A program made the position numbers and the translations under genes. The notes under the pieces are model-generated. The model made no database searches. It saw only the letters and a list, made by a program, of their open reading frames with translations, and was not told where the DNA came from. A stretch of 64,000 nt of DNA from Prevotella sp. GTDB lineage: Bacteria > Bacteroidota > Bacteroidia > Bacteroidales > Bacteroidaceae. The stretch is taken from assembly GCA_017415455.1 (NCBI GenBank), contig JAFQGS010000012.1, positions 1 through 64,000 on the forward strand, read 5' to 3'. Positions 8,928 to 17,175 of this stretch are shown in pieces; positions within the stretch are counted from its first letter, which is position 1, and each line of letters starts with the position of its first letter.

Positions 8928-9941
8928 TTATTTTCGTTGCGCGTTGAATTCTGCCAGTGCATTGAAGAAAGCGTCGATATTGTCGAACGGAGTATGCGGT
9001 GGTGTGTCACATCCGCTTGAAAGCACAAAGTTAGGATACTCCTTGGTTGCCTCCAGCAGTTCGGCCGTAGCTCTGTGCATCTCCTGCGGAGTAGCATCCA
9101 TGAAGAGAGAGACGGGGTCGAGGTTTCCCATTGCAAGCACATCAGCCGGCAGTTCCTTAATGGCCTGCACCATGTCAATCTTGTTTCCGAAGTGGTAGGC
9201 AGCCGAACCCGTTGCCAGCATGGCCTTGGTGCAATGTCCGGTGTTGCCGCAGTTGTGCAGAATGACAGCAAAGTTGTCATCCTGAACCTCCTCAACAATT
9301 CTCCTCACATATACCGATGAGAATGTGTTGCAGTCGTCGTCAGACATCAGTCCGGCAGCCGGCTCCGCCATCATCACGCCGTTTACGCCTGTCTCTTTCA
9401 GTGCAACGCAGTACTTCAGGATAAAGTCCGTACACTTGTTCAGCAGCTTGTGCGCCGCCTCCGGGTCCTGATATATCAGCATCATGATTTCCGACATGTC
9501 GTAAAGTCTGCCTGCAAGCGAGAAAGGTCCTATGCATCCCGCCAGCACCGGACGGTCGTTGATGTTACGCGCGGCCAGCAAGTTGGCCTTGAGGAATTGC
9601 GGCACGCGTCCCTCTTTCAGTGAAGGCACCTCCAGCTTGTCAATATCCTCTGCGCTGTTGAGCATGTGTCCAATCACCGCCGGCACCTCATTATCGGCGA
9701 ATGCAATCTCGGCTCCAAACGCCTCAGCCTCTACCGTGAGGTCCATTATCACCGTTGCCGCCGCCGTAGGATACCTGTCTGCCAGCGCCTTGATGGCATT
9801 GTAGTGCACATTTCCGTCGCTTACAGCCTCCAGTACGGTGTTACCAGTCATCTCAATTCCCGGATGTGTCATCACCGGAACAGCCTCAACGCCCTTCCTT
9901 CTTATGATGTCCTGCATCCATTGTGTCATGTTTATTTTCAT
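8928..9941 (-). CDS. URO-D family corrinoid methyltransferase (MtaA/CmuA-like)
   Basis: The protein is 337 residues from the chosen start MKINMTQWMQDI. The frame stays open to 9995, but the likely promoter -7 element (10004-10011) would leave almost no leader there, and family alignments begin near MTQW. The zinc site of MtaA/MtbA/CmuA proteins is present: His229 and Cys231 in HNCGNTGHC, and Cys311 in LSSGCDTPP. These enzymes move methyl groups between a corrinoid protein and a thiol acceptor or donor, rather than making heme. Together with the corrinoid fusion and the activation-domain protein it forms a methyl-transfer gene group. It could be an alternative methyltransferase that works on the fusion protein's B12 domain. 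The substrate is unknown. Confidence 0.87.
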   Translation of the reverse strand: MKINMTQWMQDIIRRKGVEAVPVMTHPGIEMTGNTVLEAVSDGNVHYNAIKALADRYPTAAATVIMDLTVEAEAFGAEIAFADNEVPAVIGHMLNSAEDIDKLEVPSLKEGRVPQFLKANLLAARNINDRPVLAGCIGPFSLAGRLYDMSEIMMLIYQDPEAAHKLLNKCTDFILKYCVALKETGVNGVMMAEPAAGLMSDDDCNTFSSVYVRRIVEEVQDDNFAVILHNCGNTGHCTKAMLATGSAAYHFGNKIDMVQAIKELPADVLAMGNLDPVSLFMDATPQEMHRATAELLEATKEYPNFVLSSGCDTPPHTPFDNIDAFFNALAEFNAQRK

Positions 9942-9968
9942 AGCAGTGTTATGATTAGTTTGGTTTTT

Positions 9969-9992
9969 GCGCCCGGCACCCTGCCGTTGCGC
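9969..9992 (-). promoter_or_regulatory. Leader stem-loop upstream of the URO-D gene
   Basis: On the minus strand GCGC-AA-CGGCA-GGG-TGCCG-G-GCGC folds into a compact GC-rich hairpin. It lies between the predicted transcription start (about 9998) and the ATG at 9941. It matches no riboswitch I recognise; it may affect mRNA stability or translation. Confidence 0.45.
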
Positions 9993-10003
9993 CATAACTT
10001 ATG

Positions 10004-10011
10004 CAAAGATA
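10004..10011 (-). promoter_or_regulatory. Promoter -7 element for the URO-D gene
   Basis: CAAAGATA on the + strand is TATCTTTG on the minus strand, a perfect Bacteroidetes TAnnTTTG element. A start near 9998 gives a leader of about 55 nt. Confidence 0.6.
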
Positions 10012-10108
10012 AGAGTTTTGAGTGACTTTACAATGCAGCCAGCCCCATTATTATCAGCATTAATATAAAAATGAACAGGCATAGATATGGAATTACGTCT
10101 ATTTTTCT

Positions 10109-10116
10109 TAACTTTG
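10109..10116 (+). promoter_or_regulatory. Promoter -7 element for ruvB
   Basis: TAACTTTG, followed by GCA. It lies downstream of the first in-frame ATG (10071), which argues that ruvB translation starts at 10146 or 10149. Confidence 0.7.
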
Positions 10117-10145
10117 CAGTCAGTGCCCCAATAAAGCGCAAAAGA

Positions 10146-11180
10146 ATGATGAACGACAATTTCGACATAAGAAGAGAGAGTCTCGGTAATAAGGAGAAAG
10201 ACTTCGAGAATGCTCTCCGCCCTCTCACTTTCAGTGATTTCAGCGGCCAGAAGAAGGTTGTTGAGAACCTGGAAGTATTCGTAGAGGCAGCCAAATACAG
10301 GTGTGAGCCGCTCGACCACACGCTGCTTCACGGTCCGCCCGGACTCGGAAAGACCACCCTCAGCAACATCATCGCCAACGAGCTTGGCGTGGGATTCAAG
10401 CTTACAAGCGGTCCGGTGCTCGACAAGCCGGGCGACCTTGCCGGCATACTGACATCCCTTGAGCCTAACGATGTGCTGTTCATAGACGAGATTCACAGGC
10501 TCTCGCCGGTGGTGGAGGAGTATCTTTACTCCGCCATGGAAGACTATCGCATAGACATTATGATAGACAAGGGCCCCTCGGCACGCTCTATCCAGATAGA
10601 CCTCAACCCCTTCACACTTGTCGGAGCAACCACACGCAGCGGTCTGCTTACAGCCCCTCTGCGCGCCCGTTTCGGCATAAACATGCACCTGGAGTACTAC
10701 GACCCCGAGACACTTGCTAAGATATTGAAGCGCTCGGCGGCAATACTCAGAGTGCCTATAACCGACGACGCCGCGGCAGAGATAGCCCGACGCAGCCGCG
10801 GAACGCCCCGTATCGCCAACTCGTTGCTGCGCCGTGTGCGCGACTTCGCACAGGTGAAAGGCACCGGACGCATAGACACCGCCATCACAAAGGTAGCCCT
10901 TGAGGCGCTCAACATAGACCAGTACGGACTGGATGAGATAGACAACAAGATACTGCTCACCATCATCGACAAGTTCAAAGGCGGTCCGGTGGGCATCAGC
11001 ACCATAGCAACAGCCATCGGTGAGGACAGCGGAACGGTGGAGGAAGTGTATGAGCCGTTCCTCATCATGGAAGGATTCATAAAGCGAACGCCACGCGGAC
11101 GCATGGTCACCGAGCTTGCATACAGGCATTTCGGGCGCAATCCATACAGCGGAAACATAATGGAGCCGGAACTCTTCTGA
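10146..11180 (+). CDS. ruvB: Holliday junction branch migration DNA helicase RuvB
   Basis: The AAA+ motor that, with RuvA, drives branch migration of Holliday junctions. It is about 344 residues from the chosen start. Visible motifs are Walker A (GPPGLGKTT), Walker B (LFIDEIHRL), the sensor/arginine-finger region ([19 protein letters not shown]) and the C-terminal winged-helix region ending in YRHFGR. The ORF extends to 10071, but that segment contains the predicted promoter, so [12 protein letters not shown] at 10146 (or 10149) is preferred. No ruvA or ruvC is adjacent. Confidence 0.96.
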   Translation: MMNDNFDIRRESLGNKEKDFENALRPLTFSDFSGQKKVVENLEVFVEAAKYRCEPLDHTLLHGPPGLGKTTLSNIIANELGVGFKLTSGPVLDKPGDLAGILTSLEPNDVLFIDEIHRLSPVVEEYLYSAMEDYRIDIMIDKGPSARSIQIDLNPFTLVGATTRSGLLTAPLRARFGINMHLEYYDPETLAKILKRSAAILRVPITDDAAAEIARRSRGTPRIANSLLRRVRDFAQVKGTGRIDTAITKVALEALNIDQYGLDEIDNKILLTIIDKFKGGPVGISTIATAIGEDSGTVEEVYEPFLIMEGFIKRTPRGRMVTELAYRHFGRNPYSGNIMEPELF

Positions 11181-11203
11181 CATGAAGCAGTTTCGGCTTC
11201 ATG
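11181..11203 (+). terminator. Stem-loop after ruvB
   Basis: CATGAAGC and GCTTCATG form an 8-bp stem with a 7-nt loop directly after the ruvB stop codon. No clear T tract follows, so terminator activity is uncertain. Confidence 0.35.
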
Positions 11204-11320
11204 CTTTAGCCCCGGCAGGTTCGTTGTTATATGCGATGACAGACGAGGCTGAATAGGGGCATAAATGATACCGTAGGCATAAAAAAATGGCATCACTCGT
11301 GCAGCAAAAAAGCGGCATAT

Positions 11321-11344
11321 AACGTCTATCTGAATGAAGACGTC
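11321..11344 (+). promoter_or_regulatory. Candidate ECF-sigma promoter of the first sigma operon
   Basis: AAC, 17 nt, then CGTC: the general layout of group IV (ECF) sigma promoters. No TAnnTTTG element is seen before the operon. A similar AAC-N16-CGTC pair precedes the second ECF gene at 51911. The CGTC is inside the palindrome AAGACGTCTT (11337-11346), which could also be an operator. Confidence 0.4.
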
Positions 11345-11390
11345 TTTTAAATCATAAGTATAACACATTAAAAGCAAAGGAGAAAAAGAC

Positions 11391-11879
11391 ATGAAGAAGA
11401 TATTTCTCGCAATGGCAACAATCATGATTTGCGCCGCAAACTGTTTGGCACAAGACATAGACAAGGTGTTTGACAAGTTCAGCGAAACGCCCGGAGTGAA
11501 AGTCATTAATGTAGACAAGCAGCTGCTGAAGCAAGGATTCAAACTCGGAGACAGCGGCGACGGCAAGTCGGGAGTTATAAACATAGGTGGCGGAAAAGAA
11601 GGTGCCGACCTTGATAATGCCCGCGTGCTGATGGCAGAAAGTGCCGATGCTGACCTTAGAAACAGACTGGGCAGAATGGTGAAAGAGACCGAACTTGATA
11701 AAAATGGCTATGAACAGTTGGTAAACACCAATGGAGAAGACCAGAAAGTGAGTGTCTACGGACTGCCCGACGACGAACTATTCAAGTCGCTTGTGGTGTT
11801 TGTCGATGCCAAAGACGCCCTTGTGCTGGTGAAAGTAGACGGCAAGATAGACATCAGAAAATTCCTGGGAGGCAAGTAA
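11391..11879 (+). CDS. DUF4252 domain secreted protein
   Basis: A 162-residue protein with a clear Sec signal peptide (MKKIFLAMATIMICAANCLA, cleaved about residue 20) and a DUF4252-type body beginning DIDKVFDKFSETPGVKVINV. The family is known from Bacteroidetes and often sits beside ECF sigma genes; its function is unknown. It is first in a four-gene operon with a sigma factor, an anti-sigma-like protein and a second DUF4252 protein, so it may be a target or a signal component of that regulon (inference). Confidence 0.85.
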   Translation: MKKIFLAMATIMICAANCLAQDIDKVFDKFSETPGVKVINVDKQLLKQGFKLGDSGDGKSGVINIGGGKEGADLDNARVLMAESADADLRNRLGRMVKETELDKNGYEQLVNTNGEDQKVSVYGLPDDELFKSLVVFVDAKDALVLVKVDGKIDIRKFLGGK

Positions 11880-11882
11880 CCG

Positions 11883-12395
11883 ATGGACGCTTCTGCATTC
11901 AAAGAAATGTTCTTGCCGGCACACAGGCGCATGTATGTAGCGGCGATGAGGCTCACCGGCAATGCCGCTGACGCCGAAGACCTGGTGCAGGAGACGTTTC
12001 TCAGACTGTGGACGAAGCGTGGCGAGCTGAAGAATATAGGCAACGCAGAGGCCTTTGCGGTGACAACCATGAAGAATATGTTTGTAGACCGCACACGCAA
12101 AAGCAAGCCACAGACGTGCGACATAGCCGATGCCGCGAAACATCTTGCCAGCACCGACAGTGCTGAGGCTGGACTGGTGAGAAGCGAGGAGGGACTGACG
12201 GTGATGAGACTGATTGACGACCTGCCCGAAAATCAGCGAAAGGTGATGGTGATGAGAGATATAGACGATATGGGTTATGACGAAATATGCACACAGACAG
12301 GCATGCCGTCGTCTACCGTGAGGTCGCTCATCAGCAGGGCAAGAAAATACATTAGAAACAGATTTGAGGAGATAGCAGAATATGAACGCAGATGA
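11883..12395 (+). CDS. ECF RNA polymerase sigma factor
   Basis: A 170-residue sigma-70 family factor with only regions 2 and 4. Region 2 spans about residues 10-75 (DAEDLVQETFLRLW) and region 4 about 110-160 (LPENQRKVMVMRDIDDMGYDEI, then a helix-turn-helix ending STVRSLISRARKYIR). The gene starts 3 bp after the first DUF4252 gene and overlaps the anti-sigma-like gene by 14 bp, so translation is probably coupled. Confidence 0.95.
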   Translation: MDASAFKEMFLPAHRRMYVAAMRLTGNAADAEDLVQETFLRLWTKRGELKNIGNAEAFAVTTMKNMFVDRTRKSKPQTCDIADAAKHLASTDSAEAGLVRSEEGLTVMRLIDDLPENQRKVMVMRDIDDMGYDEICTQTGMPSSTVRSLISRARKYIRNRFEEIAEYERR

Positions 12396-12855
12396 GATAA
12401 GGAGCCTGTTGGAAAAGTTCTACGACGGACTGACCACCGAGCAGGAAGAACAGGAGCTGAGACGCATGATGAACGGACAGCCGTTGCTGCCCGAACTGCA
12501 AGAAGAGCAGGCGTTCTTCAGCAGATGCCATGCGCAGGTGGACGTTCCGCAGGGGCTGGAAGAGCGTCTGTCGAGGCAGATTGACAAGTGGAACATGGTG
12601 GAGAAGAACGCCGTGAGACGGTCGAGACGCATCGGAATGAGATGGTTTACGGGTGTTGCCGCCTGCATGCTGGTGGTGTTTGGCACAGTACTTTTGTATC
12701 AGGCAAAGACCGACCGCGAAGAGTTTGCACGCCGACAGGCAGAGCAAGAAGAGATGAGAAAGGCGTATGCAGAGGCGCACAGAGGGCTGCAGTTATTCTC
12801 AAAATACCTGAACAAGGGACTGGATTTAGTAGGAAACAACGAAAAGGAGGACTGA
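12382..12855 (+). CDS. Single-pass membrane protein, probable anti-sigma factor
   Basis: A 157-residue protein with an acidic, helix-rich N-terminal part (residues 1-80, rich in Glu/Gln), one transmembrane helix at about 88-110 (WFTGVAACMLVVFGTVLLY) and a short extracytoplasmic part rich in Glu, Gln and Arg. The position directly after and overlapping an ECF sigma gene, with a cytoplasmic domain before one helix, is that of an anti-sigma factor. No zinc-binding HxxxCxxC motif is present, so it is not a classical ZAS protein. The role is inferred from position and topology. Confidence 0.7.
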   Translation: MNADEIRSLLEKFYDGLTTEQEEQELRRMMNGQPLLPELQEEQAFFSRCHAQVDVPQGLEERLSRQIDKWNMVEKNAVRRSRRIGMRWFTGVAACMLVVFGTVLLYQAKTDREEFARRQAEQEEMRKAYAEAHRGLQLFSKYLNKGLDLVGNNEKED

Positions 12856-12856
12856 T

Positions 12857-13312
12857 ATGACAAGAATTTTGATAGTGGCCGCACTGCTCTTGATGAGCAA
12901 CGTGTGTGCGGCACAGAAGAAAACGTTTGACAAGTGGAGTGACCATGAGGGTGTGAATGTGGTGTATATATCAAAGATGATGCTTAGACTGATTCCTAAC
13001 ATGAAGGTAGGCAATGCCGATATCGACAACATTGCGAGTAAGCTTGACCATGTGAGGATACTTAATTGTGAGAATGCCAAGAAGGTGAAGGCTGTAAAGG
13101 CAGATGTGGAAAAAGAACTTACAGCAGGCGGTTCGGAAGTGATAATGGACATGAAAGAGGGCGGTGAGAATAACACCGTGCGCATATATCACCGTAAAGT
13201 GGAGAAAAAGAAGAACGAGTTTGTGCTGGTTCAGACCGACGGAAGAGAACTGACTGTGATAAATCTGAAAGGAACATTGTCGTTGACTGACATAAAGAAT
13301 CAGAACTTTTAG
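12857..13312 (+). CDS. DUF4252 domain secreted protein (second copy)
   Basis: A 151-residue paralogue of the first gene of the operon, with a signal peptide (MTRILIVAALLLMSNVCAAQ) and the same body pattern (KTFDKWSDHEGVNVVYISKMMLRL). The two copies bracket the sigma/anti-sigma pair, which suggests tandem duplication and a related role at the cell envelope. It begins 1 bp after the anti-sigma-like gene. Confidence 0.82.
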   Translation: MTRILIVAALLLMSNVCAAQKKTFDKWSDHEGVNVVYISKMMLRLIPNMKVGNADIDNIASKLDHVRILNCENAKKVKAVKADVEKELTAGGSEVIMDMKEGGENNTVRIYHRKVEKKKNEFVLVQTDGRELTVINLKGTLSLTDIKNQNF

Positions 13313-13475
13313 CTCCCAAGCAGTCTTTGTAATATACAACATCCTATCCGGATAAAAACATGATTGGTTGCGACGAAGGTTGTTAAAAGAACAGGTTTTT
13401 TGGCAAGACACAATACAGATGCAGGCGGAAAACCGGGCGTTTGTTTACGTGATGAAAAAAAGAAGAAAAAAAGGG

Positions 13476-13503
13476 AAAGAGGTGATTTGTCACCTCTTTT
13501 TTT
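13476..13503 (+). terminator. Rho-independent terminator of the DUF4252/ECF operon
   Basis: AAAGAGGTGA, a 4-nt loop, then TCACCTCTTT followed by a T run. It stands 164 bp after the last gene of the operon and just before the coaD promoter. Confidence 0.85.
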
Positions 13504-13523
13504 GTATTTAGCCTTTAAAATAC

Positions 13524-13531
13524 TAACTTTG
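13524..13531 (+). promoter_or_regulatory. Promoter -7 element for coaD
   Basis: TAACTTTG followed by CAT, directly after the terminator and 58 bp before the coaD start. Confidence 0.7.
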
Positions 13532-13588
13532 CATTATATAACAAACATTGTGCGGTCTGAAACTGCACGTCAGAAACGGCTTGAAGAT

Positions 13589-14065
13589 ATGAAGAGAACA
13601 GGTATTTTTGTTGGCACTTTCGACCCGTTTACCATCGGACATCATTCTGTTGTGACACGGGCGCTGCCTTTATTCGACCGCATTGTTATCGGAGTGGGCA
13701 TCAACGGACAGAAGAATTGCATGCTGACAGCCGAGGAACGCATAGGTATTATTGAAAGTCTGTATGCCGGGGAGCCAAAGATTGAGGTGTGCGGATATAA
13801 TGAGCTGACAGTGGATTTTGCCCACAGGGTGGGAGCTGACTATATAATAAAAGGTGTGAGAAGCGTGAAGGATTTTGAATATGAGCGCGAGCAGGCTGAT
13901 ATGAACAGGGTGCTTGGCGGCGTGGAGACCATCCTTCTGTATGCGGAACCACAATACTCAAGCATCAGCAGCAGTGTGGTGAGAGAGCTGAAGAGGTTCG
14001 GACGCGATGTGTCTGACTATCTGCCGAAACCGACAACAGGTGGTGTTGAGGAACATAAAGGATAA
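13589..14065 (+). CDS. coaD: Phosphopantetheine adenylyltransferase
   Basis: A 158-residue cytosolic enzyme that makes dephospho-CoA from 4'-phosphopantetheine and ATP. The nucleotidyltransferase motif GTFDPFTIGHHSVV (TxGH) is at residues about 8-21, and the ISSSVVRE motif near residues 128-135. The open frame extends upstream to 13364, but that segment contains a terminator and a promoter and encodes Lys-rich low-complexity sequence, so the start MKRTGIFVG at 13589 is chosen. ybeY follows 82 bp downstream. Confidence 0.95.
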   Translation: MKRTGIFVGTFDPFTIGHHSVVTRALPLFDRIVIGVGINGQKNCMLTAEERIGIIESLYAGEPKIEVCGYNELTVDFAHRVGADYIIKGVRSVKDFEYEREQADMNRVLGGVETILLYAEPQYSSISSSVVRELKRFGRDVSDYLPKPTTGGVEEHKG

Positions 14066-14147
14066 GGCCGGAGCATGAAACGCGACCATCGGGATTGCGC
14101 AGAATGAGGAAGGACGGTAATAAGCGACATAACATAAAAAACATTAT

Positions 14148-14558
14148 ATGATAACATATAGCGCGGAGAATGTCAGAATGCCGAAGATAAAGAAACGTGA
14201 GACAACGGCATGGATAAGACGTGTGGCGGCAAGTCATGGCAAGAAGGTGGGTGAAGTGGGCTATCTCTTCACCGATGATGAGAAGATTCTGGAGGTGAAC
14301 AACGAGTATCTCGGCCATAACTATTACACAGACATCATCACCTTCGACTATGTTGAGGGCGAAATGATAAACGGCGACATCGTGATTTCTCTTGATACGG
14401 TGCGTACTAATGCTGAGAAGTATGGCAAAGAGTATGAGGAAGAGCTGCACAGGGTGATCATTCACGGCATACTTCATCTCTGCGGAATAGACGACAAGGG
14501 TCCGGGAGAAAGGGAGATAATGGAGAGCGAGGAGGACAAGGCTCTGCAAATGAGATAG
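14148..14558 (+). CDS. ybeY: Endoribonuclease YbeY, rRNA maturation factor
   Basis: A 136-residue zinc-dependent RNase needed for 16S rRNA 3'-end maturation and ribosome quality control. The metal motif appears as HGILHLCGIDDKG: the first two histidines of the usual HGxLHLxGxDH are present, but the third is Asp. Replacement of the last His is, as I recall, common in Bacteroidetes YbeY proteins, so this need not mean loss of function. It lies downstream of coaD and ends before a long hairpin shared with the convergent S41 peptidase gene. Confidence 0.92.
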   Translation: MITYSAENVRMPKIKKRETTAWIRRVAASHGKKVGEVGYLFTDDEKILEVNNEYLGHNYYTDIITFDYVEGEMINGDIVISLDTVRTNAEKYGKEYEEELHRVIIHGILHLCGIDDKGPGEREIMESEEDKALQMR

Positions 14559-14612
14559 GAAGAGTGCGGCAGTGGACAACAGGCGGAAGCCTGACGCGGT
14601 GCATAAGGAACA

Positions 14613-14680
14613 AACATATACAGCAGAACACGCAAAGACAGTAGGGGAAGACTGCCGGAGCGTGTTCTGCTGTATGTTGT
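14613..14680. terminator. Long bidirectional hairpin between ybeY and the S41 peptidase gene
   Basis: Arms of about 20 nt (ATACAGCAGAACACGC and GCGTGTTCTGCTGTAT as the core) with a loop of about 28 nt lie between two convergent genes. The symmetry suits termination from both sides. Confidence 0.7.
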
Positions 14681-14722
14681 ATAATAGGTTATGTCGCGGA
14701 CCAGTACTGTCGCAAATGTCTG

Positions 14723-16306
14723 CTATTGTCTTGTGTCCAGGTTATTCACGGCATCGATATAGATGTCGTTGTTGAGATTTGAAATGCTGAAATACTCAGA
14801 CATTGACCATAGGTCGCGGGCGATAAGAGCCTTCAGTTGTGTCTTGAGATATGGCAATGTGCGCTGAAGTTCGTCATCGTCCTTAGGCTTGATGTTCTTC
14901 TTCTCACCCTCGGCCATTATCTTGTTTATGAGTGACTGAGGAACATCAAAGTTGTCCTTAAAGTCGGCGAATGACTCATACCGGCGCTGAAGCTTCTTGC
15001 GCTCTTTGTCAACAAACTTGAGATTCTCGGTTATTATGACGCTCTTTGCTGCCAGCTCGCGATGCAGGCGCGTGTACTTCATGGTGTCTAAAGGCACGAA
15101 ATAATCGGGCATTATGCCTCCTCCGCCATATACCACGCGTTTTTTCTTGAGCGTGTAGCACTTCAGAGAGTCTGCAAAATGTATTGAGTCGCGGTTTGTA
15201 AGCTCACCATGCTTCAGTCTGTTGTCTAACTCCATGGCATAGTCTTTGTTATCACCCTTGGTGTAAGGCTTCTGTATGCAGCGGCCGGAAGGAGTATAGT
15301 AGTGTGCTATGGTGAGGCGTATCATAGAGCCGTCGGGCAGGTCTATAGGGCGCTGTACAAGTCCTTTGCCGAACGAACGGCGCCCAACCACCACGCCGCG
15401 GTCGTGGTCTTGCACGGCACCTGTTACTATCTCTGCCGCTGATGCGCTGAACTCATTGATGAGAATGGTTATCTTGCCGTCTTTGAAAATACCCGAACCA
15501 TCGGCGTTGTATTCCATCTTTCTGCTGCTGCGTCCGTCTGTATATACTATAAGGTCGCCCTTGGACAGAAACTCATTGGCAATCATAACAGCAGCCTGAA
15601 GATATCCGCCGCCGTTGTCCTGAAGGTCGAGTACCAGATGGTTGACACCATTGTCCACGAATGTTTGAAGGCAAGTCATGAACTCTTTGTATGTTGTCAT
15701 GCCGAAACTTCCTATGCGTATATATCCTGTCTTGTCTCCAATCATGTAGGATGCGTCTACAGTCTCTACGGGAATCTTGTCTCTCTTGACAATGAAGGTA
15801 AGCTTGTCCTTGACGTCGCGGCGCACAATGCCGAGTTTCACTTTTGTCCCCTTGGGGCCTCTCAGGCGGCGTATGATATCTTCTTTGGACATCTTCACAC
15901 CGGCAATGGCAGTGTCGTTGACTTCCACAATGCGGTCGCCGGCAATTATTCCTACCTTCTCTGAGGGACCGTTGATGACAGGTTGTATAACAAGCAGGGT
16001 GTCTTCCACCATGTTGAACTGAACACCTATGCCCTCAAAGTTGCCTTGCAGGGGCTCGTTCATCTCCTTAACCTCCTTTGCTGTGGCATAGGAGGAGTGG
16101 GGGTCGAGCTTCTCAAGCATTCCCTTTATTGCGTCTTCAACAAGCTTTTTCTCGTCAACGGAGTCAACATACAGGTTTGTTATGGCCATCTCGGCTATCT
16201 GTAACTTACGCAAAGGACTATTGGGACCATAGTCTATTTTCATTTGTGCTGATGCGCTCAATATCGTAGCAAGCAGTAACAAGACTGCAACAAAGGTCTT
16301 TCTCAT
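14723..16306 (-). CDS. S41 family C-terminal processing peptidase (Ctp/Prc-like)
   Basis: A 527-residue secreted serine peptidase with signal peptide (MRKTFVAVLLLLATILSASAQ). A PDZ domain lies at about residues 85-175 (GIGVQFNMVEDTLLV, GIIAGDRIVEVND), followed by the S41 core with the catalytic serine in NEFSASAAEIVTGA and the lysine in RRSFGKGLVQ. Such enzymes trim proteins at their C-termini in the periplasm. It is the last gene of a five-gene minus-strand operon, 14 bp after the M15 peptidase gene; two periplasmic peptidases side by side suggest envelope maintenance. Confidence 0.94.
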   Translation of the reverse strand: MRKTFVAVLLLLATILSASAQMKIDYGPNSPLRKLQIAEMAITNLYVDSVDEKKLVEDAIKGMLEKLDPHSSYATAKEVKEMNEPLQGNFEGIGVQFNMVEDTLLVIQPVINGPSEKVGIIAGDRIVEVNDTAIAGVKMSKEDIIRRLRGPKGTKVKLGIVRRDVKDKLTFIVKRDKIPVETVDASYMIGDKTGYIRIGSFGMTTYKEFMTCLQTFVDNGVNHLVLDLQDNGGGYLQAAVMIANEFLSKGDLIVYTDGRSSRKMEYNADGSGIFKDGKITILINEFSASAAEIVTGAVQDHDRGVVVGRRSFGKGLVQRPIDLPDGSMIRLTIAHYYTPSGRCIQKPYTKGDNKDYAMELDNRLKHGELTNRDSIHFADSLKCYTLKKKRVVYGGGGIMPDYFVPLDTMKYTRLHRELAAKSVIITENLKFVDKERKKLQRRYESFADFKDNFDVPQSLINKIMAEGEKKNIKPKDDDELQRTLPYLKTQLKALIARDLWSMSEYFSISNLNNDIYIDAVNNLDTRQ

Positions 16307-16320
16307 TGTTAAATATATTG

Positions 16321-17175
16321 TTATTTATTGTTCTTCTTATCGCTCATCATCAAGATCTCAGGGCGGAACTCAAAGTGCATGGTGTCAAAATGATACCATC
16401 TGCCACCCCAGATGAATCCGTGCCGTTCGAAGATTTCTACCATCTTAAGTGGCATGCGGTTGTGATATTGAATCTTGTCGGTCTCTTTCTTGCCTGGATA
16501 TTTCCATAACCAATAGTCGCTCAGGGCAACACCCACATCAATGGCGATGCCATAGGAGTGGGCGCTCTGTCTGTTTGCACCGCGCACTTTGCGCCAATAG
16601 AAAGTGCCGGATGACTTCAGATAGGGTCTCAGGTCTGGATGATTGGCAAGCTCTTTGTAAACGGCACGAAGGCTGTCTGCGGCTCCGTTAAGCTTTGTGA
16701 ATTGTACTTTGCCTCCAAACCATTGCACGCTGACAAGATGTTGGCGAACTGATGAGGCTGAGCTTCCATACATCTTCTTGAAGAAAAGGTCGCAACGGCT
16801 GCGCCCGGCATCCTGCAAGTAGCCTGGAGATGATGACTCTTTATTGTATTCAAGCTCAAACATATCCTGCGGGTCAGAGTTGTCAAGCATCTCGGTGAAT
16901 GACTTTTTTACGCCGTCGTCATACCTCATCTTTGTGTTGTCTGCAAGAAGTAGCATCCCGTCCTCATATCCTTTAACGAAGTCTGGATAAGCTTTTTGTA
17001 AGGCGATGACGCCCGGTGGAAACATGACTGGTGCCTCGGGCACTTGTGCCTGACAGACGGTTGTGGTGTCAGTTGAATCCTTATGGGATATATTCTTCTG
17101 GCTTGTGCGTGACTCACATTGCACTGCGCCAAGCCAGAAGACAATTGAAAGAAATATAATTAATGACTTATTCAT
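16321..17175 (-). CDS. M15 family metallopeptidase (D-Ala-D-Ala carboxypeptidase-like)
   Basis: A 284-residue secreted protein. The N-terminus is hydrophobic (MNKSLIIFLSIVFWLGAVQC); the Cys at 20 could make it a lipoprotein. The C-terminal half has the M15 zinc signature: SAHSYGIAIDVG (His and Asp) and WYHFDTMHFEF (last zinc His). Members cleave peptidoglycan stem peptides or cross-links. The start overlaps the stop of the upstream WG-repeat gene by 8 bp, so the two are translationally coupled. Confidence 0.88.
   Translation of the reverse strand: MNKSLIIFLSIVFWLGAVQCESRTSQKNISHKDSTDTTTVCQAQVPEAPVMFPPGVIALQKAYPDFVKGYEDGMLLLADNTKMRYDDGVKKSFTEMLDNSDPQDMFELEYNKESSSPGYLQDAGRSRCDLFFKKMYGSSASSVRQHLVSVQWFGGKVQFTKLNGAADSLRAVYKELANHPDLRPYLKSSGTFYWRKVRGANRQSAHSYGIAIDVGVALSDYWLWKYPGKKETDKIQYHNRMPLKMVEIFERHGFIWGGRWYHFDTMHFEFRPEILMMSDKKNNK

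Noticed and set aside
9999..11183. A 394-residue open frame on the minus strand opposite ruvB
   Set aside because: It is entirely antisense to a clear ruvB gene, has no recognisable family and results from codon bias in the sense strand.
11256..11320. A GGCAT-rich 22-nt array upstream of the first DUF4252 gene
   Set aside because: The GGCAT spacing is irregular (19, 15 and 26 nt), so the period test fails.
13364..13588. Upstream extension of coaD
   Set aside because: The segment contains a terminator and a promoter and encodes low-complexity sequence before the conserved start.
14148..14558. YbeY inactivated by loss of the third histidine
   Set aside because: From memory, Bacteroidetes YbeY proteins often lack that His, so a defect is not supported.
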